Shown here: positions 17,013-26,524 of the stretch, one piece after another
How positions within the stretch are numbered: position 1 is the first letter of the stretch
How the letters are laid out: each line of letters opens with the position of its first letter
The notes under the pieces: model-generated
The model's database searches: none
Seen by the model: the letters and a program-made list of their open reading frames with translations, nothing else
Told to the model about the DNA's origin: nothing
Made by a program: the position numbers and the translations under genes
Source: Candidatus Kuenenia stuttgartensis
Lineage (GTDB): Bacteria; Planctomycetota; Planctomycetia; Gemmatales; Gemmataceae
Direction: 5' to 3'
DNA length: 64,000 nucleotides
NCBI GenBank assembly: GCA_945875585.1
Contig: CAMCLK010000011.1
Location: 39,767 to 103,766, forward strand

Positions 17013-18533
17013 TCAAACGACGCGACGCACATGATGAGCTGCCAGCTTTTCGAGCGTGGCACGCACGGCTGGGGAAAGCACCTGCCGACTGGGGATGAAT
17101 GTATCATAATCACGCAAGACGCGCGCCCTAACCGTGGCAAAATCAGCATCTTCATCAAATGCTCGCGTAAAGTGTCCTCTATCGTACAGAAGTTCGAGGG
17201 CGCCAAAGTCGTTGCTGGATGAATCGGCAGGGAAAACAGTAGGATCGCCCGAGCCATTGGGCCGAATGGCTACAAGGCCAGGAATGCTGCCTTTTCCACC
17301 CGGAGCGAATTTGGCCACAGGCCGGTGGCTGGCACCCACTGAGCAAACCTTCATAACAGCACCCATGGCATCGCGGCTAATGTTGTTGCGAAGCATTCCT
17401 CCCATGCCGTAGATACCGCACCCCGGAGGCGAATAACCAGCGGCAATGAGTGCCTTATTCAGATCGTGGCGGATGCGGGCAAAATCGAGGTGATCGGCAT
17501 AAATATATCGAAGGCTGGTCATTTCAATCAAACCCTTGCCATTGGTTCGACAAAGACCCGCATCGCGTGCCGCATCGAGAACCACCCTGACGGCTTCCAG
17601 CGTGTCGCCCGAATCGGGACGGGCCACAATGGTTGAGCCTTCCAAAGCCGCTTCACGGGCCATCGGAACAAGAAGTTCGCGCACAGCATGGGGGTAGTCA
17701 TAACAGTCGGCAACATAAGAGCCGATACCGCCAGGGCCCGCGACTTTCATAAGCCTTTTAAAGGAATCGATTTCCTCGGGGTGCCCCTGAACAACACGGT
17801 GAGCAAGAGCCCGAACACTCGAACCTGTCGCCTTGCCGCCACTTGCTTTCCAAGCTGCATAGGCTCCCGCCACAGTATCGGTGCCATGGAAACACGTCAG
17901 GTGAGCCATCCCTAAGACTTCACTCTCTTCGGAACATGACGAGGCGCGATCTCCGAAGTCGCTCAATTGTGTCTGTGCTAAGCCACGAATATCGGCAGCA
18001 TCAACAAGGTCTGTTGTCTCACGCACCAGATTCTCATTGTATTCAAGCCAACGCCTAAGATGAGTGGCACGGGCGCTCGGAGCCCATACCTGAAGCAACT
18101 TGCTTTCAAAATGTCCAGCAAGTTCGCCAAATCCCGGGTCACCGATAACCTGCACAACCGGCTCGCCAGCGTTGACAGTGGAACCATCGCGGCGTGCATA
18201 GATCCTAAGGGGAAAATAGCCTAATCGGACTATCTGGTCCCACATGGCGAAATCAGCGGGGAATTGCTTGCCACCTAAATGGAATGTGGCCAGAAACCGA
18301 CGTGCTTCGTCCACCTCATGTGCTGTCAGGGGAGTTTCAAAAAGTTGACGAAGAATGCGCGTCAAACCGTGAAAAACAATTTTCCCCACACCAATGTCTT
18401 CGATTCCCCGCGGAACTTCACATTTGCGAAACACGATATGATAGGCAGATTGATCACGCATCTCAGCGGAAACCAGATCGAAGCTCGCAAGAGTATAAGC
18501 ATCGGCGCACAGGATTCGGTTGATGGTGGACAT
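17013..18533 (-). CDS. nadV: Nicotinamide phosphoribosyltransferase-like enzyme
   Basis: 506 aa. It should make nicotinamide mononucleotide from nicotinamide and PRPP in NAD salvage. Features resembling NAMPT/NadV rather than PncB are the KIVFHGLTRIL segment near the N-terminus, DFGDRASSCSEES (~192-204), FHGTDTVAGAYAA, an active-site histidine region around H245, SYVADCYDYPHAV and IVARPDSGD (302-310). Length matches NAMPT (~490 aa). GGAG stands 8 nt before ATG 18533. The usual SVPAAEHST stretch is altered (SVRALAHRV), so nicotinate phosphoribosyltransferase remains an alternative. No other NAD genes lie nearby. Confidence 0.85.
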   Translation of the reverse strand: MSTINRILCADAYTLASFDLVSAEMRDQSAYHIVFRKCEVPRGIEDIGVGKIVFHGLTRILRQLFETPLTAHEVDEARRFLATFHLGGKQFPADFAMWDQIVRLGYFPLRIYARRDGSTVNAGEPVVQVIGDPGFGELAGHFESKLLQVWAPSARATHLRRWLEYNENLVRETTDLVDAADIRGLAQTQLSDFGDRASSCSEESEVLGMAHLTCFHGTDTVAGAYAAWKASGGKATGSSVRALAHRVVQGHPEEIDSFKRLMKVAGPGGIGSYVADCYDYPHAVRELLVPMAREAALEGSTIVARPDSGDTLEAVRVVLDAARDAGLCRTNGKGLIEMTSLRYIYADHLDFARIRHDLNKALIAAGYSPPGCGIYGMGGMLRNNISRDAMGAVMKVCSVGASHRPVAKFAPGGKGSIPGLVAIRPNGSGDPTVFPADSSSNDFGALELLYDRGHFTRAFDEDADFATVRARVLRDYDTFIPSRQVLSPAVRATLEKLAAHHVRRVV

Positions 18534-18587
18534 GAACGGGTCTCCGAAAACAGCTTAAAGTGTCATCATACGAATGATTTATAAAAA

Positions 18588-18617
18588 AACGACGGCGCCG
18601 AAATCGGCGCCGTCGTT
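18588..18617 (-). terminator. Rho-independent terminator of the Tad operon
   Basis: AACGACGGCGCCGA (18588-18601) and TCGGCGCCGTCGTT (18604-18617) form a perfect 14-bp stem. On the minus strand it follows the tadC stop and is followed by a run of T (complement of the A7 at 18583-18589), the classical intrinsic terminator layout. Confidence 0.9.
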
Positions 18618-18637
18618 AATGCCCAGCTACGACAGTA

Positions 18638-19642
18638 TTATTCCACTGGGTTGTTCACAACCGGAACCTTAACATTATTGCCAACCGACTGGATTTGCTT
18701 CTGCAAATTGCGCGCTGTGGCTGAACGTCCACGCGTAAATTCCAGGTAAGTCGGTCCCACCATGACAATCATGGCTGCAACCCACAGGCAGAACACCGAG
18801 GGGATGAGCAGCCAGAAGCTGGCACGGGCAGCGCGACTCATCGCCTTTTGACGCAGTTCAACACCTTGGGACGACGCATAGTCGACCAAGTTGGTTGACA
18901 CTTCGCTACCCAGTTGCAAACCCTGATCAAGAATTTGGCACAGGTTGCGAACAATAGGCAACGGTTGCCTTTCCGACCATGCGCGCAGCGCCATCGATAG
19001 GCCACCCAGTTTTGCCTGGGCAGACACGATGGCAAGATCACGAGCAACCGCACGGTGTGATGAACAAAGTTCACGTGCCGCATGCTCCAGACCTAATTGC
19101 AGGGTTTGGCCAGCAATGCCACCCAAGGCAAGAAGTTCTAGGGCAAGAGGCATCTCCTTCTCAAGCCTACTACTGTGGGAGCTGATGGCCCATCCCAAGT
19201 AGAGGCGTGGCAGACTCATGAGCATGATAACAAAACCACCACCAGCCAACATGCGGAATGGGATGGTTGATGGAGGCGATATTGCAAGAATGCCAAGAAC
19301 CGTGAACAAACCACCCATGGTGAGTAGATTACGGGCGGCTCGGTATTCAATGGCTGCACGAGCGTGATACCACCCAGCCCGCAACATCTCGGCACGCAGT
19401 TCTGCTGGCGCTTTGAAAATCGGCTCGCCTGCTAGGTCGAGTGTGAACGATCCAAGAAACATCGGCCGGTCTGGTTCAAACGTCAACAAATCCGCGAATG
19501 CCGGGTCACGAACAGCATCAAGGTCGAGCGTTGCCTGGGTTCGCCGCCGAAGTACCAGCATGATGGACGGGAGTGCAACGCCCAATCCAATTACAAACCA
19601 AAGCACTGTAGATGAAAGGGAATCCTGAAAAATAGCGTTCAT
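18638..19642 (-). CDS. tadC: Tad pilus inner-membrane protein TadC (type II secretion F domain)
   Basis: 334 aa. An N-terminal transmembrane helix (~10-28), two central helices (~105-150) and a C-terminal helix (~278-302) frame a cytoplasmic T2SF domain (LALELLALGGIAGQTLQLGLEHAA... LCQILDQGLQLGSEVSTNLVDYA). This is the layout of TadC, which with TadB forms the platform for Flp pilus assembly. GAGAGG lies 7 nt before ATG 19642. Last gene of the operon, 15 nt after tadB, followed by a strong terminator. Confidence 0.9.
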   Translation of the reverse strand: MNAIFQDSLSSTVLWFVIGLGVALPSIMLVLRRRTQATLDLDAVRDPAFADLLTFEPDRPMFLGSFTLDLAGEPIFKAPAELRAEMLRAGWYHARAAIEYRAARNLLTMGGLFTVLGILAISPPSTIPFRMLAGGGFVIMLMSLPRLYLGWAISSHSSRLEKEMPLALELLALGGIAGQTLQLGLEHAARELCSSHRAVARDLAIVSAQAKLGGLSMALRAWSERQPLPIVRNLCQILDQGLQLGSEVSTNLVDYASSQGVELRQKAMSRAARASFWLLIPSVFCLWVAAMIVMVGPTYLEFTRGRSATARNLQKQIQSVGNNVKVPVVNNPVE

Positions 19643-19657
19643 AATGCACCTCTCTTG

Positions 19658-20599
19658 TCAGTCGTCTTGTCTTAAAATAAGCATGATCCAGACCACGCCT
19701 ACAAATTCAAGCGCCAATGCGATTCCCATGGCCAACTGCCCGCCAGAACTCTGAATGAAACGGCTGAACGATTCCGGCTGTGAAGAACGGTTAAGGAGCA
19801 GCAGGATCGGACCACCCAAGGCGAGAAAAACAGCCGAGGTTCGGCCAAGTGCTGTACTCGCACGGAATTGACCGCGTGCCAGATGCCGTTCGCGGGCATT
19901 GCCAGCCAGACGCAACAGCAAGGTTGCAATGTCGCCACCAATTCGCCGGTGAAGGGCCAATCCAGCGGCCAAAAGATCAAAGTCGGGAAGTTTGATCTTG
20001 AGCGCACTCAGACGAAGCGCCTGCTCGAGAGGAACACCCATGCTCACACGTTGGGCAACAGCACTAAATTCACGTGTTAATGGTGATTCTGCCTGGGATG
20101 CCAACACAGCAATCGTTTGGTCAAGATTCAGCCCGGCGCGTACGGATCGGGCAGCCAAGTGCAACGAGTCTGGCAGTTCACGACGGATCGATTCACGCCA
20201 ACGCGATTGCAACATCAACAGCAGCCCAAGGACGGACAAAATCCCGACAAAAAAACCAATGGGCGTCAGCATCCAGTCTTCCTGAACAAGAATGGTGGCC
20301 AGCGCACCCACAAGACCAGCCATCAGCATGTAGCCAATCGCTTTTGCCGATGTCAGTTCCAATCCGGTGCGTTGAACCAAACGTTCAAACGACTGGTTCA
20401 CCTGCTGACTCAAATCAGGCAGGCGTCGCCCCTGGGCCAGTCGATCGATTTGCTCGGCCGACAATGCCCCTTGATCAGAAGATTGGCGATTCCAAATAAC
20501 AATCGCTAACAAACTGATCGGCAGGGTGAGCATGAGCCCAATTGCGGCAGCCAGAATAGCTGGATCCAAACCTTGAATTTGCAGTACATCAAGCCACAT
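19658..20599 (-). CDS. tadB: Tad pilus inner-membrane protein TadB (type II secretion F domain)
   Basis: 313 aa with an N-terminal hydrophobic segment, two helices around residues 88-128 and a C-terminal pair around residues 250-308. The T2SF domain is visible in DSLHLAARSVRAGLNLDQTIAVLA, SPLTREFSAVAQRVSMGVPLEQAL and LHRRIGGDIATLLLRLA. It pairs with TadC as platform of the Flp/Tad machine. The start overlaps the end of the ATPase gene by 11 nt, and GGAGG lies 9 nt upstream of the ATG. Confidence 0.91.
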   Translation of the reverse strand: MWLDVLQIQGLDPAILAAAIGLMLTLPISLLAIVIWNRQSSDQGALSAEQIDRLAQGRRLPDLSQQVNQSFERLVQRTGLELTSAKAIGYMLMAGLVGALATILVQEDWMLTPIGFFVGILSVLGLLLMLQSRWRESIRRELPDSLHLAARSVRAGLNLDQTIAVLASQAESPLTREFSAVAQRVSMGVPLEQALRLSALKIKLPDFDLLAAGLALHRRIGGDIATLLLRLAGNARERHLARGQFRASTALGRTSAVFLALGGPILLLLNRSSQPESFSRFIQSSGGQLAMGIALALEFVGVVWIMLILRQDD

Positions 20600-21926
20600 G
20601 GCGCAGTTCCTCCGTTCCTGGAGCCTTGAGCCAGCGCTGGGCGAACTGCCCGGGCGCCAGTGGAATACCGCTTGCGGTCAATTTCTCCAATGCTTCAGGG
20701 ACCTCGCCCGTTGCATGGAAACGGCCAATTGCCCGACCATCGCGAACTGATTCCTGCTGGAATTCAAAAATAGGAATCAAGCGATATTCACCTTGTTCAT
20801 CGATACCGCGAAGTTCACTGACGCGCAGAACGCGCCTTGAACCACCATGAAGCCTCGCCATGTGAACAACAACCCTGACAGCGGCCGTTATATAAGAACG
20901 AATCGATTTCAATGGCAGATCGATACCGGTCATCAACACCATCATCTCAAGACGCATCAAAGCCTCGCGGACATCGTTGGCGTGAATGGTAGCCAAAGAT
21001 CCTTCGTGACCCGTGTTCATGGCCTGAAGAAGGTCGAAGGCTTCCGCTCCGCGGGCCTCACCCAGTAGAATGCGGTCGGGGCGCATGCGCAGGCTGTTGC
21101 GCACCAGTTCGCGTGGCGAGATTTCACCACGGCCATCCGCGCCAGGCTGCCGGGTTTCCAGTCGCACAACGTGCGGATGTTCCAGATGAAGTTCGGCGGA
21201 ATCCTCGATGGTCACAACACGCTCAGAAGCTGGAATCCATGCCGACAGGGCATTGAGGAGTGTTGTTTTACCAGCACCAGTACCACCCGATATCAAAATA
21301 CTCATACGCCCGGCGACACAAGCTCCCAGAAACTCGAGCATTTCCGCTGGCAACGATCCGTTGGCCAAAAGCTTGCCACCGCTCATGCGCCGACCAAAGC
21401 GGCGAATCGAAAGCACTGGCCCTTGAAGACTTAGGGGAGGAAGCAAGGCATTGACACGGGAGCCGTCTGCAAGACGGGCATCCACCATGGGGCTTGCTTC
21501 GTCAACGCGACGGCCAATGGGTGCCAGAATTCGCTGGATGGTGGCGAGCAGGTGGGCATCGTCACGGAAAGTGTGCGGGGAACGCGACAGCACGCCGCAA
21601 CGGTCGATCCAAATTTCATTGTGACCATTGACCAGAATATCGTTGATATCCGGGTCGGTCATGAAGTCGTCGAGTGGCCCCAGCCCGAATGTTTCGGAAA
21701 CCACCCTATCGGCTAGGCGATCACGTGTCGCGTCATCGATTTTGGTACCCGATGTGCTGGCAAGGTGCTTAGCCAGGCGATGAACCTCATCGCGTAGACG
21801 GGTTCGATCCCACCGGGCTAACATGCCCAAGTCGAGTGCGCGCAAGACATCCTGATGCAGCTTCCCTGCCGCGTCTACCGATGTGGCCTGTACCATAACT
21901 TGATCTCCCAAAGTGGTGGTTTTCAT
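20589..21926 (-). CDS. cpaF: CpaF/TadA-family secretion ATPase
   Basis: 445 aa hexameric motor ATPase that powers Flp/Tad pilus assembly. The N-terminal helical domain ([21 protein letters not shown] at ~81-101) is typical of CpaF. Walker A is GGTGAGKT (214-221). [33 protein letters not shown] contains the Walker B glutamate and His box. It starts 3 nt after the tadG-like gene and overlaps tadB. Confidence 0.95.
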   Translation of the reverse strand: MKTTTLGDQVMVQATSVDAAGKLHQDVLRALDLGMLARWDRTRLRDEVHRLAKHLASTSGTKIDDATRDRLADRVVSETFGLGPLDDFMTDPDINDILVNGHNEIWIDRCGVLSRSPHTFRDDAHLLATIQRILAPIGRRVDEASPMVDARLADGSRVNALLPPLSLQGPVLSIRRFGRRMSGGKLLANGSLPAEMLEFLGACVAGRMSILISGGTGAGKTTLLNALSAWIPASERVVTIEDSAELHLEHPHVVRLETRQPGADGRGEISPRELVRNSLRMRPDRILLGEARGAEAFDLLQAMNTGHEGSLATIHANDVREALMRLEMMVLMTGIDLPLKSIRSYITAAVRVVVHMARLHGGSRRVLRVSELRGIDEQGEYRLIPIFEFQQESVRDGRAIGRFHATGEVPEALEKLTASGIPLAPGQFAQRWLKAPGTEELRHVA

Positions 21927-21929
21927 CGC

Positions 21930-23072
21930 TTACTCAACCAGCCTGATCTTGCCAACCGTGGTGGTGGGTACCAAGGCGCCGTTGATGTCCACTCGTGTGG
22001 CATCTGTGAGGGCAGAGCCTTGAACCAGCAGTGTGGGCTGTAACACAAAAATAAAAGCATCATTGTTCACGGATTCAGCGCGCACGACTCGCGCGGCAAC
22101 CCAACCTTTCACAACCACAGCATTCGCTTTCACGCTATCGAGGACCGCGAACGCGATCTGCCGGCCATCCGCGACTTCAGAAAAAGCTGTTTGCAGTCGC
22201 ACCAAGTTTTCCCGGCTCATGACATAGGGTGGCAGGTTAAGGCGATTGCTATCATCAAGTCGTAATTCGCCGCCCAGTGAAATCAGGTCATCCTTTGTGG
22301 TGCCAACACGAAGAACATCGGCTGGATTGCGAGGGCTTGTCTGGTAAACAGCCGCTGTTCCAGGAGCCGGCGCCAAGCTGATGGTGAACGATATTTCAGG
22401 CAAACCATCTGCACCCGGAATGAATCGTGTGCGGGGAGCATCGTAGCGTAGCGCATCAGTCACAGACGCGGCAAACGGATCGTTGGCAACAGCCGGTAGA
22501 GCGATGGGAGCAACCGGGATGGGAGAACTACCAAGCGGCCTGAACCCGATTATGTTATGATCAAGGTAGGCGGTGGAGGCCACCTGAACATCGGTGTAAG
22601 GCAGAATACCTGTGCCGCCAAGGATGGTGATTACCGGACCACGCTTGCCCTGAACATGCTCTAGCAACACCCTTGCCGCATTGGTCTGCGCCGTTTCTTC
22701 AGGCTTAATGATCTTGTTCGGGATGTCAATCACACCAAGAACCAGTTCGCCGGGCACCGTGTTTCCGATGTTGCTGTCAAGCGGGGTTGGTTGACCCAGT
22801 GATGGGTTCCATGCCGCGTACTCGACACCAACTTCCCGGGAAGCCAAAAAGTTTTCCGAGAGACCGGGTTCGGTACCAACCAGAAGCACATCGTTGGCAA
22901 ATGCTTGAACTGTGGCCAGGGAGGTGGCATCTGCAGCGTTTTGAAGTTGAACGCGCATCGTCCAAACCCAACAGTAGTTGACAAGGGCCAGAAATACCAC
23001 ACTCAAGAACATCAGGCCCACCAGACCCAAGAGGGCGACGCTTCCGTTCCGTTTGTTTCCGCGTCGCACCAT
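21930..23072 (-). CDS. TadG-like Flp pilus-assembly protein
   Basis: 380 aa. The N-terminus has a basic start (MVRRGNKRNGS) and one transmembrane helix (~12-32) followed by QLQNAADATSLATVQAFAND, the Tad/TadG-like N-terminal signature in which the helix is immediately followed by an alanine-rich 'NAADAASLA' stretch. The rest is predicted periplasmic without clear von Willebrand domain motifs. It lies inside the Tad operon between cpaB and cpaF, with GGGAGG upstream of the ATG. It may be a minor pilin or a structural anchor. Confidence 0.82.
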   Translation of the reverse strand: MVRRGNKRNGSVALLGLVGLMFLSVVFLALVNYCWVWTMRVQLQNAADATSLATVQAFANDVLLVGTEPGLSENFLASREVGVEYAAWNPSLGQPTPLDSNIGNTVPGELVLGVIDIPNKIIKPEETAQTNAARVLLEHVQGKRGPVITILGGTGILPYTDVQVASTAYLDHNIIGFRPLGSSPIPVAPIALPAVANDPFAASVTDALRYDAPRTRFIPGADGLPEISFTISLAPAPGTAAVYQTSPRNPADVLRVGTTKDDLISLGGELRLDDSNRLNLPPYVMSRENLVRLQTAFSEVADGRQIAFAVLDSVKANAVVVKGWVAARVVRAESVNNDAFIFVLQPTLLVQGSALTDATRVDINGALVPTTTVGKIRLVE

Positions 23073-23115
23073 GATGGCATAACCTCCCGTTACGATTCCG
23101 TCAGGTCTCGTTGGA

Positions 23116-24174
23116 TCAGCGTTTCAATTTAGATGGTGCAGGTGCATCTGGGGCCCTGAACCGGAAATCCGCGCCTGAGCCAAGACCAGCACTGATGCCC
23201 TTGCTTTGCTCTTCACGGGAGCTGGAAACTGTCTGGAACACGGCGGGTTTCATGGACTGAGTACCCGACATTTGCTGCACTGTTACACCCGGATCCTTGA
23301 TGGCTGGAATCGGCTTCAGTGCAAAAATCCGGGCCAGGTCGTCCTGACCAACTGATGAATCACCTGTGCTGATTTTGGCAATTCGCTTTTCCTCTTCGGT
23401 ATCTTCGCCCGACTCACTGGATAGAGAGACCAGTCGACCCGCGACACCCTGCTCAAGCAGGTCTTTGCGGCGTGTTTCTAGGCGAGACTGTTCCAACGAC
23501 GAGACAGGAACAAGTGACAGGGCACCCTTGGTCCTAGCGAATTCCATCAGAGATGCACGATAGGTGTTCAACTCCAGCGTGAACTGCACTTCGTTTTCGC
23601 TGATGGCTTGGAAGACCGGCCAGAGTTGATTGCGTTTGGCCAGAATTCTTACCCGTGGGCATATGACAGCCGTCTGGGTTGCCACTGGGCTGCCTTCGCC
23701 ATGGTCGATGACCGAGGTCAGCAGCACGTCCACCCACTCGCCCACTTGAATCAAACCACCGGCACAACGATCCTTCGAAACAGCCACGCCAACGGCGCGG
23801 GCATTTGGGAGAAGTCGTTTGCTCAGCGATTCAGGCTTGGCAAATTCCTGAAGGTGATCTTTCAGAATTGGCTCATCGGCTCGCAGGTTAGCTAACGCGA
23901 CTCGCAGGTAAACAGCTTCAGCCACTGGTGGCAGCAGCAGATCCTTGGTCTTGGCGAATGACGCTTCTTCTTCAGGACGCATGGGGCGAACTTTCACCCA
24001 CGCTGGCTGGATGAGGTCGCCAGCAAAAATGTTGCGTCCGGCAACAAGGACACTGGGCGTAACGACTTTGACTTCCGCGACTGGTGGTTTGAAATTCACC
24101 AAGCGATTGACAACCGCCGCAGCTAGCCCGACGAGCAGGGCCAGGCACAGCGCAAAAATGGTACTGGCTCTCAT
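23116..24174 (-). CDS. cpaB: CpaB/RcpC-like Flp pilus assembly protein
   Basis: 352 aa. One N-terminal transmembrane helix (MRASTIFALCLALLVGLAAA) is followed by VLVAGRNIFAGDLIQPAWVKVRPM, the SAF/beta-clip domain of CpaB, and by KRLLPNARAVGVAVSKDRCAGGLIQVGEWVDVLLTS, the second conserved CpaB/RcpC block. AAGGAG lies 7 nt before ATG 24174, so the 31-codon upstream extension is rejected. The protein likely interacts with the secretin, which is not encoded in this cluster. The C-terminal ~100 residues are low complexity and proline-rich. Confidence 0.88.
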   Translation of the reverse strand: MRASTIFALCLALLVGLAAAVVNRLVNFKPPVAEVKVVTPSVLVAGRNIFAGDLIQPAWVKVRPMRPEEEASFAKTKDLLLPPVAEAVYLRVALANLRADEPILKDHLQEFAKPESLSKRLLPNARAVGVAVSKDRCAGGLIQVGEWVDVLLTSVIDHGEGSPVATQTAVICPRVRILAKRNQLWPVFQAISENEVQFTLELNTYRASLMEFARTKGALSLVPVSSLEQSRLETRRKDLLEQGVAGRLVSLSSESGEDTEEEKRIAKISTGDSSVGQDDLARIFALKPIPAIKDPGVTVQQMSGTQSMKPAVFQTVSSSREEQSKGISAGLGSGADFRFRAPDAPAPSKLKR

Positions 24175-24208
24175 GACTAAACTCCTTGTTGTCCGCAACG
24201 ACCGCGGA

Positions 24209-24622
24209 TCACTCCTTGCGCATGGTGGTGCGAGCCACCAGCAAACTGTCGCCAAAAGCAAAACCAATCATCGCCCCGAATTGGGGCATTACCTGAGCAG
24301 CGGGAATACTCAACAACACAGAAACAGGCTTCCCGGATACCGTGGGAAAACCATCCTCACCCGTGATGAAGACCTCGATGGTTGATTGCGATACCACCCC
24401 CGCACCCAAGTAAATGCGCGTTGCCGCTTCCACTTCTTCTGCGGTGCCACCAAGGGCTGCAACACGAGCACCTTCCCGGCTGGCCGTGAGCATTTGCTGC
24501 CACGCCATTTCCAGACCTGCCACGGAACACAATGCCAGGAAAAAACACCCGACAATAGGCAGGACCAGAAGTGCTTCCAGTGCCAAAAAACCACGGCGGT
24601 TTGAATTTTTCTTAACGTGCAT
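24209..24622 (-). CDS. tadE: TadE-like pseudopilin
   Basis: 137 aa. RRGFLALEALLVLPIVGCFFLALCSVAGLEMAWQQMLTASREGARVAALGG matches the TadE-like family: a prepilin-like N-terminus with a conserved E in the helix, followed by ASREGAR. Probably a minor pilin processed by the adjacent peptidase. GGGAG lies 8 nt upstream of ATG 24622. The start overlaps the end of the peptidase gene by 11 nt. Confidence 0.88.
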   Translation of the reverse strand: MHVKKNSNRRGFLALEALLVLPIVGCFFLALCSVAGLEMAWQQMLTASREGARVAALGGTAEEVEAATRIYLGAGVVSQSTIEVFITGEDGFPTVSGKPVSVLLSIPAAQVMPQFGAMIGFAFGDSLLVARTTMRKE

Positions 24623-25202
24623 GGCCAACTCCCATCCGTGCGACATGATCGGTGGGGGGTATCAAATTTTGATCGCGTACGTGGATCCAGCTACCCAGCA
24701 ACAGGAATGCAACCAACAGCGGTGGCGCAAATCCAAGTGGGCTTGTGGCTATTGCTCCCCGGGCCTTGAGCAGCATGATTGCCACGGTCCAAACCATGAC
24801 GACAACCATGGTTATCAAAAGAAGGAACACAGCCAGAGTCGGACCAAGAACAGCCGCAGTTGCAGCAAAAACCTTCACGTCCCCGCCACCACTGGCCTTG
24901 AGGATCCACAAGGGGATAAAGATGGCCAAGCCTGTGAGCAATCCGGCGAAGGCCAGCAACATGCCATCGACCGCACCTAGGATGGGGTTGCCTCCACCCA
25001 GCAGCCATACTGACTGGCCAGACCCTGCCAGCAATGCGCCACGCAACACATGGAAGGGCAGTGCCAAACCAAGGATGGTGAACGAAATCACCTTGGGAAT
25101 GATCATGGCGCGATAGTCGTGGTACGCTGCCCATGCCAAGCATGCGGCAGTACCACCAAGGGCAAGCCCTTCCAACACGAGATTCGGAGCGAACGCTGGC
25201 AT
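24612..25202 (-). CDS. Type IV prepilin peptidase (TadV/CpaA type)
   Basis: 196-aa inner-membrane aspartyl protease with about five or six hydrophobic helices. The catalytic aspartates are expected in YHDYRAMIIP (first) and GGGDVKVFAATAAVLG (second), matching the A24 prepilin peptidase short form without the methylase domain. AGGAGG lies about 7 nt before ATG 25202. First gene of the Tad operon; it could also process the DUF1559 pseudopilins, but that is inference. Confidence 0.9.
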   Translation of the reverse strand: MPAFAPNLVLEGLALGGTAACLAWAAYHDYRAMIIPKVISFTILGLALPFHVLRGALLAGSGQSVWLLGGGNPILGAVDGMLLAFAGLLTGLAIFIPLWILKASGGGDVKVFAATAAVLGPTLAVFLLLITMVVVMVWTVAIMLLKARGAIATSPLGFAPPLLVAFLLLGSWIHVRDQNLIPPTDHVARMGVGHAR

Positions 25203-25385
25203 GGGGGGCCTCCTGCCGCCACCTACCGGTCCTGTTACACAAGATTTATCGGGTGGTTGGATTGAGGACGGCACACAGAGCAACCACATGCATAAGGTGA
25301 ATTTGCTTTTCAGGCGCCATAGGTGGAAAGATCCACCCAAAACACCAAGCTTGCCACAGTTGTGTCTGGCCGCGTTCTGCTTACT

Positions 25386-26450
25386 ATGAATGCGACATTC
25401 TCAAGAAAGGTGGTTCCAATGCTGGCATTGATGATGGCGCTTTTCCTTCCACTGCAAGGAAGCGAACCCTGGGAAAATCAGGAAAAAGCGCACCTGCGCA
25501 ATATCAGGCAGATAACCCACGATTTTGTGCGGGCTGGAGAAGGGTATTTTTCGCCCGATGCCAGAACCATCCTCTTTCAAGCAGAGGAAAAAACGACTGG
25601 AAATCCGTTTTATCAGATCTTTTCCACGGATCTGGCCACGGGCAAAACCCGTCGCGTCAGCCCGGGAGTTGGCAAAACCACATGCGCGTTCTACCACCCG
25701 GACGGCAGCAAAATCATCTTTGCTTCCACTCATCTGGACGCAAATGCCAAGGATTTTTACAAGCCCGAATACGATGCCAGAGAAGCCGAACGCAAGCAAG
25801 GAACCCGCCGCCGCTACCGCTGGGATTTTGATCCTGCCATGGACATTTTTGAAGCCGCACCCGATGGCACGAAATTACGAAAGCTTACCGATGCTCCGGG
25901 ATATGATGCCGAAGGAAGCTACTCTCCCGATGGAAAACTGATTGTTTTTTGCTCGGCACGCGCGGGAAAGAACGATCTTGAGCTCTTCATCATGAATGCT
26001 GATGGTACCGGTGTGCGCCAATTGACCAAAGCACCTGGCTGCTACAACGGCGGGCCTTTCTTCTCCCCCGATGGCAAGCGCGTGATTTTCCGAAGCGATC
26101 GCAAGTCCAAAGACCAATTGCAGCTTTATGTCATCAATACCGATGGAACAGGTGAACGCGCCCTGACAGACGATCAGTCTTGGGTGCAATGGGGGCCATA
26201 CTGGCATCCGAACAACCAACATATCATTTATGCCGCTGCCGATCATGCCACCGCGGGAAGGCCTAATTACGACCTGTATTGGATGGAGGTCGCTTCGGGA
26301 AAGAAGGCTCGTATTACGCATGCTCCGGGAGCCGACGTGTTGCCTGTTTTCAGCCCCGACGGCAAACAATTGCTGTGGACAAGCAACCGCGATGGGCGCC
26401 AACCTTCGCAGCTTTGGCTCGCTGATTTCATGAAACCGTCAAAACCCTGA
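25386..26450 (+). CDS. TolB-like WD40/PD40 beta-propeller protein
   Basis: 354 aa, secreted (signal peptide with core MLALMMALFLPLQG). Six PD40-type repeats are visible as FSPDARTILF, YHPDGSKIIFAST, YSPDGKLIVFCSAR, FSPDGKRVIFRSDR, WHPNNQHIIYAAAD and FSPDGKQLLWTSNRDG, giving a TolB-like propeller without the TolB N-terminal domain. ATG 25419 with AAAGGTGG upstream is an equally good start. It is divergent from the Tad operon and no Tol/Pal partners are nearby. Function unknown; probably periplasmic binding. Confidence 0.88.
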   Translation: MNATFSRKVVPMLALMMALFLPLQGSEPWENQEKAHLRNIRQITHDFVRAGEGYFSPDARTILFQAEEKTTGNPFYQIFSTDLATGKTRRVSPGVGKTTCAFYHPDGSKIIFASTHLDANAKDFYKPEYDAREAERKQGTRRRYRWDFDPAMDIFEAAPDGTKLRKLTDAPGYDAEGSYSPDGKLIVFCSARAGKNDLELFIMNADGTGVRQLTKAPGCYNGGPFFSPDGKRVIFRSDRKSKDQLQLYVINTDGTGERALTDDQSWVQWGPYWHPNNQHIIYAAADHATAGRPNYDLYWMEVASGKKARITHAPGADVLPVFSPDGKQLLWTSNRDGRQPSQLWLADFMKPSKP

Positions 26451-26468
26451 AATCATAGTCAGTGAAAA

Positions 26469-26487
26469 CCCCGGGCATGGCCCGGGG
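26469..26487 (-). terminator. GC-rich hairpin terminator
   Basis: CCCCGGGC (26469-26476) pairs with GCCCGGGG (26480-26487). On the minus strand the hairpin follows the Kelch-like gene and is followed by TTTTCACTG, which favours that direction. It also lies just after the convergent + strand propeller gene. Confidence 0.65.
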
Positions 26488-26524
26488 AGACGCATTGAAT
26501 GCGCCCACAGGGCTTTAGTGTTTT

